Shown: piece after piece, positions 7,312 to 13,253 of the stretch
How positions within the stretch are numbered: position 1 is the first letter of the stretch
How the letters are laid out: each line of letters starts with the position of its first letter
NCBI GenBank assembly: GCA_964408175.1
Contig: CAYOYL010000111.1
Coordinates: forward strand, 1-13,253
DNA length: 13,253 nucleotides
Direction: 5' to 3'
Source of the DNA: JAFGKM01 sp964408175
Lineage (GTDB): Bacteria; Ratteibacteria; UBA8468; B48-G9; JAFGKM01
The notes under the pieces: generated by a model
What the model was told of the DNA's origin: nothing
Databases searched by the model: none
What the model saw: the letters and a program-made list of their open reading frames with translations, nothing else
Made by a program: the position numbers and the translations under genes

Positions 7312-8187
7312 ATGACGTTCCAGGGTTCAATCGTGGCGATAGTAACGCCGCTCAAAAATGATAGGGTAGACAAAAAAGCATACAAAAATCTTGTAGAATT
7401 CCAGATAAAAAACAAAACCTCCGGCATCCTTGTGGCAGGGTGTACAGGTGAACCTGCTACACTGTCAATGGATGAACACAAAGACCTGATAAGATACACG
7501 GTTGAAGTTGTGGATAAAAGGTGTCAGGTGATAGCAGGAACTGGCTCAAATAATACCCTGGAGGCTGTTGAATTATCTCAATACGCTGAGAGCACCGGGG
7601 CAGATGCTGCATTGCTGATAACACCTTACTATAACAAGCCGACGTCCAGCGGTCTTTATCAACACTACAAAAAGGTCGCAGAGAACGTCTCTATCCCCAT
7701 TATTCTTTATAACGTGCCTTCAAGAACAGGGATTTCAATCCTGCCTGAGACTGTGTGTGAATTGTCGCAGATTAAAAACATTGTGGCTATCAAGGAGGCC
7801 AGCGGCAGTCTGGACCAGGTCAGCAAAATACTTTCTCTGTGCGGTAAAGACTTTACCGTAATCTCCGGGGATGATTCACTTACCCTTCCCATAATGGCTG
7901 TTGGAGGGCGGGGGGTTATATCTGTTGCGGCCAACATTGTTCCTTTACAGGTTGCGGAAATGACCGAGGCGGCTCTTGCCGGCAACTGGGAAAATGCCCG
8001 GAGGATTCATCTTGAACTGCTCACTATATTCAAGGTACTTTTTATAGAAACCAATCCCATACCGGTAAAATCTGCACTGGGACTGATGAAGATGATAGAA
8101 CCTGAGTGGCGGTTGCCTCTCACGCCGCCGTCACCTGCGAGCCTGAAAAAAATAAAGGAGATATTAACAAGTTACAAAATACTATAA
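7312..8187 (+). CDS. dapA: 4-hydroxy-tetrahydrodipicolinate synthase
   Basis: DapA condenses pyruvate with aspartate semialdehyde, the first committed step to diaminopimelate and lysine, and so feeds peptidoglycan. The protein is 291 residues (E. coli 292). It aligns by eye without gaps to E. coli through the active site, so numbering matches. Schiff-base Lys161 (IKEASG), Tyr133 (YNVPSRTG), Tyr107 (TPYYN) and Arg138 are all present. The GTTGES motif reads GCTGEP, putting Cys at position 44, which is Thr in the E. coli catalytic triad. The C-terminal NPIPVK segment is also present. The ATG follows AAAGGAG with a 7-base spacer. The stop codon overlaps the accD start by one base (TAATG). The DapA-like aldolase superfamily includes other activities, but overall similarity to true DapA is high. 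Confidence 0.93.
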   Translation: MTFQGSIVAIVTPLKNDRVDKKAYKNLVEFQIKNKTSGILVAGCTGEPATLSMDEHKDLIRYTVEVVDKRCQVIAGTGSNNTLEAVELSQYAESTGADAALLITPYYNKPTSSGLYQHYKKVAENVSIPIILYNVPSRTGISILPETVCELSQIKNIVAIKEASGSLDQVSKILSLCGKDFTVISGDDSLTLPIMAVGGRGVISVAANIVPLQVAEMTEAALAGNWENARRIHLELLTIFKVLFIETNPIPVKSALGLMKMIEPEWRLPLTPPSPASLKKIKEILTSYKIL

Positions 8188-9029
8188 TGATATTCAGACG
8201 GAAAAGATATACGAGGATTGAGCCAAAAGAAAAGCCTGAAATAAAAAAAGACCTGTGGCTTAAGTGTGAAAACTGCGGAAGGGTTATCTATAAAAAGAAG
8301 TGGGAAGAGAATCTTAAGGTATGTCCACACTGCGGATATTATGGAAGAATGACTGCCTATGACAGGATAAATATGCTGGCGGATGCTAACTCTTTTAAAG
8401 AACAATGGGATTCGTTAATTTCCAGTGACCCACTCGGTTTCATAGGTGTAAAAGCATACACAGAAAAATTGAAAGAGGAGATGCAGAAAACAGGTCTGAA
8501 AGAGGCCATAGTAACCGGGGAGTGTAAGATTGATGGAATCGGCTGTGTCCTGGCGGTCATAGATGCCGGTTTTATTATGGGCAGTATGGGTTCGGTTGTC
8601 GGGGAAAAATTCACAAGGGCTGTAGAGCACGCTGTTGAGAAAAAAATGCCGATGGTGTGTGTATCCGGCGGAGGTGGTGGCGCGAGGATGTACGAGGGCG
8701 TGATATCCCTTATGCAGATGGCAAAAACCTCCGCTGCCGTAGGGAAAATGGAAAAGGCAGGACTGTTGTATATCTCAGTACTGACCGACCCGACGATGGG
8801 TGGTATAGCAGCAAGTTTTGCCTCTCTCGGAGACATAATAATTGCTGAGCCCAAGGCTTTACTCGGATTTGCAGGGCCGAGGGTCATTGAGCAGACAATA
8901 AGACAGAAACTGCCGCCCGGATTCCAGAAGACCGAGTTTCTTTACGAACACGGGATGATAGATATAATAGCAGAACGGGTGGAGTTGAAAGAAACTATAG
9001 GGAAGATACTTAAAATTATCCACCTATGA
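8187..9029 (+). CDS. accD: Acetyl-CoA carboxylase carboxyltransferase subunit beta
   Basis: AccD and AccA form the carboxyltransferase that moves CO2 from biotin to acetyl-CoA, giving malonyl-CoA for fatty acids. The protein is 280 residues, normal for the family. It has an N-terminal zinc ribbon (C27, C30, C46, C49), then GSMGSVVGEKF, the loop SGGGGGARM (160-168) and YEGVISLMQMAKTS. LTDPTMGG, AEPKALLGFAGPRVIEQTI and LPPGFQKTEFLYEHGMID follow. The ATG at 8187 was chosen because it shares a base with the dapA stop and gives the usual N-terminus; a GTG further upstream would only add residues inside dapA. There is no close ribosome site, so translation is probably coupled. The partner accA is not in the window. 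The oxyanion loop looks one Gly longer than the usual SASGGARM. Confidence 0.95.
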   Translation: MIFRRKRYTRIEPKEKPEIKKDLWLKCENCGRVIYKKKWEENLKVCPHCGYYGRMTAYDRINMLADANSFKEQWDSLISSDPLGFIGVKAYTEKLKEEMQKTGLKEAIVTGECKIDGIGCVLAVIDAGFIMGSMGSVVGEKFTRAVEHAVEKKMPMVCVSGGGGGARMYEGVISLMQMAKTSAAVGKMEKAGLLYISVLTDPTMGGIAASFASLGDIIIAEPKALLGFAGPRVIEQTIRQKLPPGFQKTEFLYEHGMIDIIAERVELKETIGKILKIIHL

Positions 9030-10393
9030 AACCTCTTCCAGAGATTGAATTTTTACAGAAACTTACCGATTTTGGAATTAAATTAGGTCTGGACAAAACC
9101 AGAAATTTACTGGAGGCATTCGGTAATCCGCATCACAGGTATCATTCAGTTCTCATAGCAGGGACAAACGGCAAAGGGTCTGTTGCAAAAACACTTGCAC
9201 ACACACTCACACTTGAAGGGTACCGTACAGGACTTTATACCAGTCCTCACCTTGTATATATAGGTGAAAGGATTGTTTTCAACGGTGCACCCATCTCCGA
9301 GAGGCATCTGGCATTGAAAATACGTCAGTTGCAGAAGGTTCTCGGTTCACAACCATACCATCTCTATCCCACCTTTTTTGAGGCTCTTACGGTAATAGGG
9401 TTTTCATTTTTTGCCGATGTGAAGGCGGAGATTGTTGTCTGCGAGGTGGGTATGGGCGGCAGATTTGATGCTACCAACGTTCTTCCTGCCTCTCTGGAGA
9501 TAATAACAAAGATAGGACTGGAACACACAAAGTTTCTCGGTAAGACCTACCATGAGATTGCAGGCGAAAAGGCGGGGATTATCAAACCGGGGAGCACGGT
9601 GATTTCCACCATACAGCAGGAAGATGCAATGCAGGTTATAAAAAATAAGGCAAAAGCGAAAAAGGCAAAGGTTTGCATATACCGAAAAGATTTTACTATT
9701 CGCAGAACCGCTGTATCCATCAGAGGGCAGGAATTTAATTTTTACTCAGGGAAGGAACGTTTTTTATCCCTGAAAACCCCTCTTCTCGGCAGGCACCAGA
9801 TGGAAAATATGGCACTTGTCTTGCAGTCGTTAAAGATTCTTGAAAAGATGGGGTTTCCGGTGAAGGATGAGGTGCTCCGCGAAGGGATATCAACGGTATC
9901 ATGGCCGTGCAGGTTTCAGGTGTTGAAGGATGCCCCTGTTCTCGTAATTGACGGAGCACACAACCCTGACGGGATACGCATACTTTGTAGAACGCTTAGG
10001 GATGTTTTCCCCGAGCAAAAATTCTCTTTTCTGACAGGCATCCTGAAGGATAAAGACTGGTGCAGGATGCTGCGGATACTCTTAAGGAATAACAATATAG
10101 ACGAGATAGTTTTTACGAGGCCGGGTACCGAAAGGGCTCTTGACCCGGAAATCCTTGCAGATTTTGTAACCGGCAGAAAAAGCACAACAACATCTCCTCT
10201 TCCCGTTTCTTATTCCCTTCTCCCCCGAGGGGAGAAGGGAATGATGAGGGGGGATAATATCAAGGTTACTGTCATCCCAAAACCGTCCGACGCCTTCAAG
10301 TATGTCCGCAGGACAAAGAAAGACTGGTGCATCTGCGGTTCCCTTTACCTCTGCGGAGACATTCTCTCCTGCATCCCTGCCAGATTCCTGTAG
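9026..10393 (+). CDS. folC: Folylpolyglutamate synthase / dihydrofolate synthase
   Basis: FolC is a Mur-ligase-like ATPase that adds glutamate to folates and, in bifunctional members, to dihydropteroate. The protein is 455 residues, about 30 longer than usual. Visible features are the P-loop GTNGKGS (46-52), TSPHL, EVGMGGRFDATN (140-151), the EHTKFLGKT and EKAGIIKPG segments, DGAHNP (309-314) in the C-terminal domain, and GSLYLCGD near the end. The ATG overlaps the accD stop (ATGA), so the two are coupled. The accD-folC order is common in several bacterial groups. Residues about 390-410 derive from a palindromic DNA repeat inserted in frame between core elements of the C-terminal domain. Whether it also has dihydrofolate synthase activity cannot be read from the sequence. 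Confidence 0.93.
   Translation: MKPLPEIEFLQKLTDFGIKLGLDKTRNLLEAFGNPHHRYHSVLIAGTNGKGSVAKTLAHTLTLEGYRTGLYTSPHLVYIGERIVFNGAPISERHLALKIRQLQKVLGSQPYHLYPTFFEALTVIGFSFFADVKAEIVVCEVGMGGRFDATNVLPASLEIITKIGLEHTKFLGKTYHEIAGEKAGIIKPGSTVISTIQQEDAMQVIKNKAKAKKAKVCIYRKDFTIRRTAVSIRGQEFNFYSGKERFLSLKTPLLGRHQMENMALVLQSLKILEKMGFPVKDEVLREGISTVSWPCRFQVLKDAPVLVIDGAHNPDGIRILCRTLRDVFPEQKFSFLTGILKDKDWCRMLRILLRNNNIDEIVFTRPGTERALDPEILADFVTGRKSTTTSPLPVSYSLLPRGEKGMMRGDNIKVTVIPKPSDAFKYVRRTKKDWCICGSLYLCGDILSCIPARFL
10212..10242. repeat. Perfect palindromic repeat inside folC
   Basis: Two perfect 14-base arms, ATTCCCTTCTCCCC (10212-10225) and GGGGAGAAGGGAAT (10229-10242), surround a 3-base loop (CGA). The flanks (TCTCCTCTTCCC before, GATGAGGGGGGA after) resemble the edges of C/T-rich dispersed repeats common in environmental bacterial genomes. 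The repeat lies within the folC frame and is translated into a Ser/Pro/Leu then Arg/Gly/Met-rich stretch that does not look like conserved FolC sequence. I infer a mobile palindromic element tolerated in a surface loop. Confidence 0.85.
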
Positions 10394-10421
10394 ACGCGGG
10401 TTTTTATGTGCAGATGCGGCA

Positions 10422-10451
10422 TTGACAGAAAGATTTAATTACAGATAGCAT
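10422..10451 (+). promoter_or_regulatory. Candidate sigma70 promoter for the glycosidase-like gene
   Basis: A perfect -35 box, TTGACA (10422-10427), is followed after 18 bases by TAGCAT (10446-10451), a 4/6 match to TATAAT. It lies in the 145-bp gap after folC and would give a leader of roughly 80 bases containing the stem-loop at 10492-10517. The weak -10 keeps this tentative. I saw no intrinsic terminator for folC in the gap. Confidence 0.45.
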
Positions 10452-10491
10452 TCCGTTGTGTGAGGCGGTGTGAAGATAGTGACGATGTTTT

Positions 10492-10517
10492 CAGACTACT
10501 TAGGAACAGGTAGTCTG
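10492..10517 (+). promoter_or_regulatory. Stem-loop in the leader of the glycosidase-like gene
   Basis: Perfect 8-base arms CAGACTAC (10492-10499) and GTAGTCTG (10510-10517) enclose a 10-base loop. The stem ends 13 bases before the ribosome site GGAGG (10531-10535). No T-run follows, and A's follow instead, so it is not an intrinsic terminator on this strand. It could be an operator dyad, a leader RNA structure influencing translation, or a repeat remnant. Confidence 0.6.
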
Positions 10518-10538
10518 TCGTGAAAAAAAAGGAGGAAT

Positions 10539-11858
10539 ATGATATTTCCTGACAACAAAAGTTACGAATGGTTTGAGAAACATACCGCAAATATTATCAA
10601 ACACTGTCGGAGAAATGCTGCTCCGGCACCCGGTTTTTCTGATGAACCTTTGATAGTATACCAGCCGGGAGGAGACGACAAATACCCCGGTTTCTGGGTG
10701 CGCGATGCGGCGATGGAGTGCCGGTCAGGGTTTATCCCCGCAGAAGAGATGGAGGTTATGGCGCGCCTGACGCTTTCTTTCCAGAACGGGCCTGAATGCC
10801 GCAAACTGGACAACCGTCTGTACGTAACGCCATGGGCGGTCCCTGACCACATCAACCTGCCCGGTCTGGGAAATGAGGAATTCCGGAAGAGATATCAACC
10901 GGGAGCAGTTTTTTTCCCCGGCACTTATTCTCCATCTGATGACCAGGGAACCGGCGATTTTGGATTGCGTCCCGCCGATGACGATATTTACGAAGTGGTA
11001 CAGATGGTCTTCACTATCTCTTCCTGCTATAGTAAATCCCGGGCTGTAACATTTCTGAAGTCCAGAGTAAAGGATATTCCTGTTCTGGAACGTCTAAATC
11101 TGGGTTTCAAGGCAATCCCGGTTGACGGGGAAACAGGACTACACTGGAACACTCCAGCAGACTGGTCGGCCTCCAACTTCCACGATGCATTAAGACCCAT
11201 GGGGGCGATATCTCTGACTTCATGCCTGCGGTACCGCGCCGCGCGACAGATGGCAGAATTGTTCAACCTTACCAGTAACACAAAAAACGAAGAAGAGTAC
11301 CGGCAGATATCTAAGAAACTGGCAAAGACCGTAAGCGATACGTTCCAGCGCAAGGATGGATGGCTTCTGGCTGCAACGCAGGTCAACCGCCAGCCGGATA
11401 CATGGACGACCGCAATGGCATGTTACTACGGACTTCTGGAGAAAGAGAGGGGACATGCCGCCTCATGTGCTCTTGCAAAATCACTCAAAGACGGGTCTCT
11501 CGCAATAAACGGGTACATACGGCACACCCCGGTATGGGCAGATGATATTACCGGCAGGATAGTCTGGGAGGATGAGCGCATGGACGAAAGAACAAGATAC
11601 GGAAGTTACCAGTTTGGAGGTTATTGGCCCCAACCTCTCGGTTATATCTGCTGGAGTGTCGCCCTGACAGACAGGCCGCTTGCAGTAAGGACTGCTAAAG
11701 AATTTGTAGAACATACCGTAAAGCATGAGGGAGCCGGTTCTCCGTTTGAGTGGATAAATCCTGCTGTTATCAAGAACCGTCCCGGAGAAGGGAAATGGTA
11801 TGGACCTTCCGCTGCCCTTCCGCTTGAGAGTTTCCACCGCCTCTCACAGGGGAAATAG
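10539..11858 (+). CDS. Putative six-hairpin ((alpha/alpha)6-barrel) glycosidase-like protein
   Basis: I do not recognise a specific family for this 439-residue protein. Its pattern resembles six-hairpin glycosidases. PGFWVRDAAM (50-59) echoes the 'W-x-RD' element of glucoamylase- or GH63-like enzymes. GLHWNTPADW, TWTTAMACYYGLL and GGYWPQPLGYICWSVAL fit helix-turn segments lining such a barrel. Aromatic and acidic residues are abundant, as in sugar-binding clefts. Catalytic acids cannot be assigned by eye. There is no signal peptide or membrane segment, so a cytoplasmic location is likely. The start has GGAGG only 3 bases before ATG. The gene stands apart from its neighbours: its own gap, a candidate promoter, a stem-loop, and higher GC (63% in the line 10681-10740, against 27% in a dnaN line). 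Lateral acquisition is possible. The role could be in trimming glycogen, trehalose-like or other glucans. The superfamily call is moderate and the substrate unknown. Confidence 0.6.
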   Translation: MIFPDNKSYEWFEKHTANIIKHCRRNAAPAPGFSDEPLIVYQPGGDDKYPGFWVRDAAMECRSGFIPAEEMEVMARLTLSFQNGPECRKLDNRLYVTPWAVPDHINLPGLGNEEFRKRYQPGAVFFPGTYSPSDDQGTGDFGLRPADDDIYEVVQMVFTISSCYSKSRAVTFLKSRVKDIPVLERLNLGFKAIPVDGETGLHWNTPADWSASNFHDALRPMGAISLTSCLRYRAARQMAELFNLTSNTKNEEEYRQISKKLAKTVSDTFQRKDGWLLAATQVNRQPDTWTTAMACYYGLLEKERGHAASCALAKSLKDGSLAINGYIRHTPVWADDITGRIVWEDERMDERTRYGSYQFGGYWPQPLGYICWSVALTDRPLAVRTAKEFVEHTVKHEGAGSPFEWINPAVIKNRPGEGKWYGPSAALPLESFHRLSQGK

Positions 11859-11907
11859 GAGCATAGGAGAATATACAAATGCCCCATATGCTGCGGTTAC
11901 CTTAATC

Positions 11908-11933
11908 AGAAATTATTGGGGACTAATATTTCT
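11908..11933. promoter_or_regulatory. AT-rich imperfect dyad abutting the pyrC -35 box
   Basis: AGAAAT-T-ATT (11908-11917) can pair with AATATTTCT (11925-11933) across a 7-base loop, with one bulged T. The dyad ends one base before the pyrC -35 element, a position where an operator could sit. It is AT-rich with no T-run, so it is not a convincing terminator. It could be chance. Confidence 0.3.
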
Positions 11934-11934
11934 G

Positions 11935-11963
11935 TTGACGGGGAATTTTAAGGGGGTTATAAT
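11935..11963 (+). promoter_or_regulatory. Near-consensus sigma70 promoter of pyrC
   Basis: TTGACG (11935-11940, 5/6) and TATAAT (11958-11963, 6/6) are separated by exactly 17 bases. If the last -10 base is -7, then +1 is base 11970, the A of the pyrC start codon. A C/G-free -10 extension (TAAA) follows. This is the strongest promoter match seen in the window and marks pyrC as a separate transcription unit. Confidence 0.75.
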
Positions 11964-11969
11964 TAAACG

Positions 11970-13238
11970 ATGAAAATTTTAATAAAGAATGGGCATCTGA
12001 TAAATCCTTCCAATCCTGCAGTAGAAGGTAAATGCGACATTTTGATAGAAAATGAAACAGTTTCACGCATCTCCAAAAACATCCACGCGAAGCCCGCAAA
12101 AATCATAGACGCAAAGGGGATGTATGTTTTCCCCGGTCTGATAGATGTTCATTCTCATCTGCGGGAACCTGGAAGAGAGGATGAAGAGACAATATACACC
12201 GGCAGTATCTCAGCCGCCTCAGGAGGGTTTACCACCATATGCTGTATGCCGAATACCACACCGCCCATTGACAGCAAGGTTGCTGTCAGGTTTATAGTTG
12301 ACAGGGCAAGGGATGCATCATGTGATGTCCTGCCTATAGGGACCATCACGGTTAACAGGGAGGGTAATGAGTTATCCCCTTATGGCGAAATGGTGCAGGA
12401 AGGGGTGGTGGGCTTTTCTGATGATGGAGATTGCGTTATGGACAGTCTTGTGATGAGGCGGGCTCTTGAGTATTCAAGAATGCATAAGAAACCTATTATA
12501 TCCCATTCTGAGGATAAGAACCTGTCAAAGAACGGGGTGATGAATGAGGGTGCACTGTCCACTCGAATGGGGCTGAGAGGGATTCCGGTACAGGCCGAGT
12601 CTATTATGGTAGACAGAGATATTGCTCTGTCTCACCTCACAGGTGGCAGGTTGCATCTTGCTCACATCTCTACGGAAGAATCACTGGATGCTATCCGAAT
12701 GGCGAAAAAGGTCAATAAAAACATTACCTGTGAGGTTACAGTACACCATCTCTTTTTAACTGAGGATGCCGTAAAGGGTTATAATACCAATGCAAAGATG
12801 ATGCCGCCTCTTCGCACAGAGAGGGATGTCAGGGTATTAATTAAAGGATTAAAAGACGGTACGATAGACTGCATAGCCACAGACCATGCACCGCACACTG
12901 AGGAAGAGAAAGAGTCTGGTTTTGACAATGCCCCTTTCGGCGTAATTGGTTTTGAAACAGCACTATCTCTGGCAATGGAACTGCAGGAGAAGGGATTAAC
13001 GTTAAGAGGTATCATTTCTCTTTTTACCTCAGGGGCTGCAAGGGTTCTCGGTGTAGACAGGGGGGTAATTGAGGAAGGCAAGCGGGCAGATATTACGGTC
13101 TTTGACCCCGATGTTGAATGGGTTTATAGAAAAGAGGATATCCTGTCAAAAAGAAAAAACTCACCTTTTATAGAGAGAAGGCTAAAGGGTAGGGTAACAT
13201 CTACCATCTGCAAAGGCAGGGTTGTTTTTTCGCGTTAA
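11970..13238 (+). CDS. pyrC: Dihydroorotase (class I)
   Basis: Dihydroorotase cyclises carbamoyl-aspartate to dihydroorotate, the third step of de novo pyrimidine synthesis, and depends on zinc. The 422-residue protein has the amidohydrolase zinc motif DVHSHLREPG with H61 and H63, FSDDGD (149-154) with the metal-region Asp, SHSED with H179, LAHIS with H232, and ATDHAPH with catalytic D305. This resembles Aquifex-type class I enzymes; H232 and D305 match Aquifex numbering as I recall it. All catalytic positions look intact, so this is probably an active enzyme and not a pyrC' pseudo-subunit. The N-terminus MKILIKNG is typical of the family. An in-frame TAA at 11964-11966 rules out an earlier start. 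No Shine-Dalgarno lies at a normal distance. pyrB is not adjacent within the window. Confidence 0.96.
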   Translation: MKILIKNGHLINPSNPAVEGKCDILIENETVSRISKNIHAKPAKIIDAKGMYVFPGLIDVHSHLREPGREDEETIYTGSISAASGGFTTICCMPNTTPPIDSKVAVRFIVDRARDASCDVLPIGTITVNREGNELSPYGEMVQEGVVGFSDDGDCVMDSLVMRRALEYSRMHKKPIISHSEDKNLSKNGVMNEGALSTRMGLRGIPVQAESIMVDRDIALSHLTGGRLHLAHISTEESLDAIRMAKKVNKNITCEVTVHHLFLTEDAVKGYNTNAKMMPPLRTERDVRVLIKGLKDGTIDCIATDHAPHTEEEKESGFDNAPFGVIGFETALSLAMELQEKGLTLRGIISLFTSGAARVLGVDRGVIEEGKRADITVFDPDVEWVYRKEDILSKRKNSPFIERRLKGRVTSTICKGRVVFSR

Positions 13239-13248
13239 GGGGAAAATT

Positions 13249-13253
13249 ATGAT
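13249..13253 (+). CDS. Probable start of the next gene, cut by the window end
   Basis: After the pyrC stop, AAGGGGA (13237-13243) precedes an ATG at 13249 by 5 bases, a normal ribosome-site spacing. Only the start codon and two more bases are in the window, so the product cannot be named. Its closeness suggests cotranscription with pyrC, where another pyrimidine gene such as carA would be unsurprising, but nothing in the sequence shows that. Confidence 0.4.

Noticed and set aside
8106..8186. GTG start extending accD into dapA
   Set aside because: It would add 27 residues unlike AccD. The ATG at 8187 overlaps the dapA stop and yields the usual length.
8357..8887. A 176-residue open frame on the minus strand
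   Set aside because: It lies wholly opposite accD, whose motifs are clear, and its translation resembles no family. It is a shadow frame.
10181..10393. Frameshifted folC 3' end
   Set aside because: The odd residues are explained by the palindromic repeat; the conserved GSLYLCGD motif follows in the same frame.
10492..10530. Intrinsic terminator for folC
   Set aside because: The stem is followed by A's and a ribosome site; no T-run follows on the + strand, and on the minus strand the T-run precedes the stem.

Overview
This window reads as a chromosomal housekeeping segment of a bacterium. All genes are on the + strand and tightly packed. They are secA, dnaA, dnaN, a dciA-like (DUF721) gene, a small AhpD/carboxymuconolactone-decarboxylase-family gene, dapA, accD, folC, a putative (alpha/alpha)6-barrel glycosidase-like gene, and pyrC. 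The last five bases look like the start of another gene. No rRNA, tRNA, CRISPR array, integrase or transposase was seen.

Organism: the sequence does not fix it. Three features together suggest an uncultured or candidate-phylum lineage, possibly near the Planctomycetota/Omnitrophota or Nitrospirota-like groups. These are a very long SecA with a zinc-binding tail, a glycine-rich AccD loop, and dispersed palindromic repeats of the 'CCTCGCAATGACA' and 'CCCTTCTCCCC' kinds. This is an inference from resemblance and carries low confidence.

Layout: positions 1-60 hold two tandem 30-bp palindromic repeat units. secA (157-4068) follows, started by GTG behind a strong Shine-Dalgarno. A 58-bp gap with three DnaA-box-like 9-mers leads into dnaA. 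A 97-bp, very AT-rich gap with two more such 9-mers in the opposite orientation separates dnaA from dnaN, so the dnaA flanks are a plausible replication origin. dnaN, dciA and the AhpD-like gene follow within a few bases of each other; recF is not in its common place after dnaN. dapA, accD and folC are translationally coupled by stop/start overlaps. folC carries an in-frame palindromic repeat near its 3' end. A 145-bp gap with a promoter candidate and a clean stem-loop precedes the glycosidase-like gene, which is visibly more GC-rich than dnaA/dnaN. pyrC has a near-consensus sigma70 promoter placed so that +1 falls on the A of its ATG, which predicts a leaderless mRNA.

Functionally, the left half covers protein export and replication initiation: initiator, sliding clamp and helicase-loader candidate. 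The right half covers precursor synthesis: diaminopimelate/lysine, malonyl-CoA, folate and pyrimidines. No obvious new multi-gene system was found. The items most worth a second look are the roughly 310-residue charged insertion in SecA, the DnaA-box arrangement, the Thr-to-Cys change at the DapA catalytic-triad position, the repeat exonised into folC, and the predicted leaderless pyrC.
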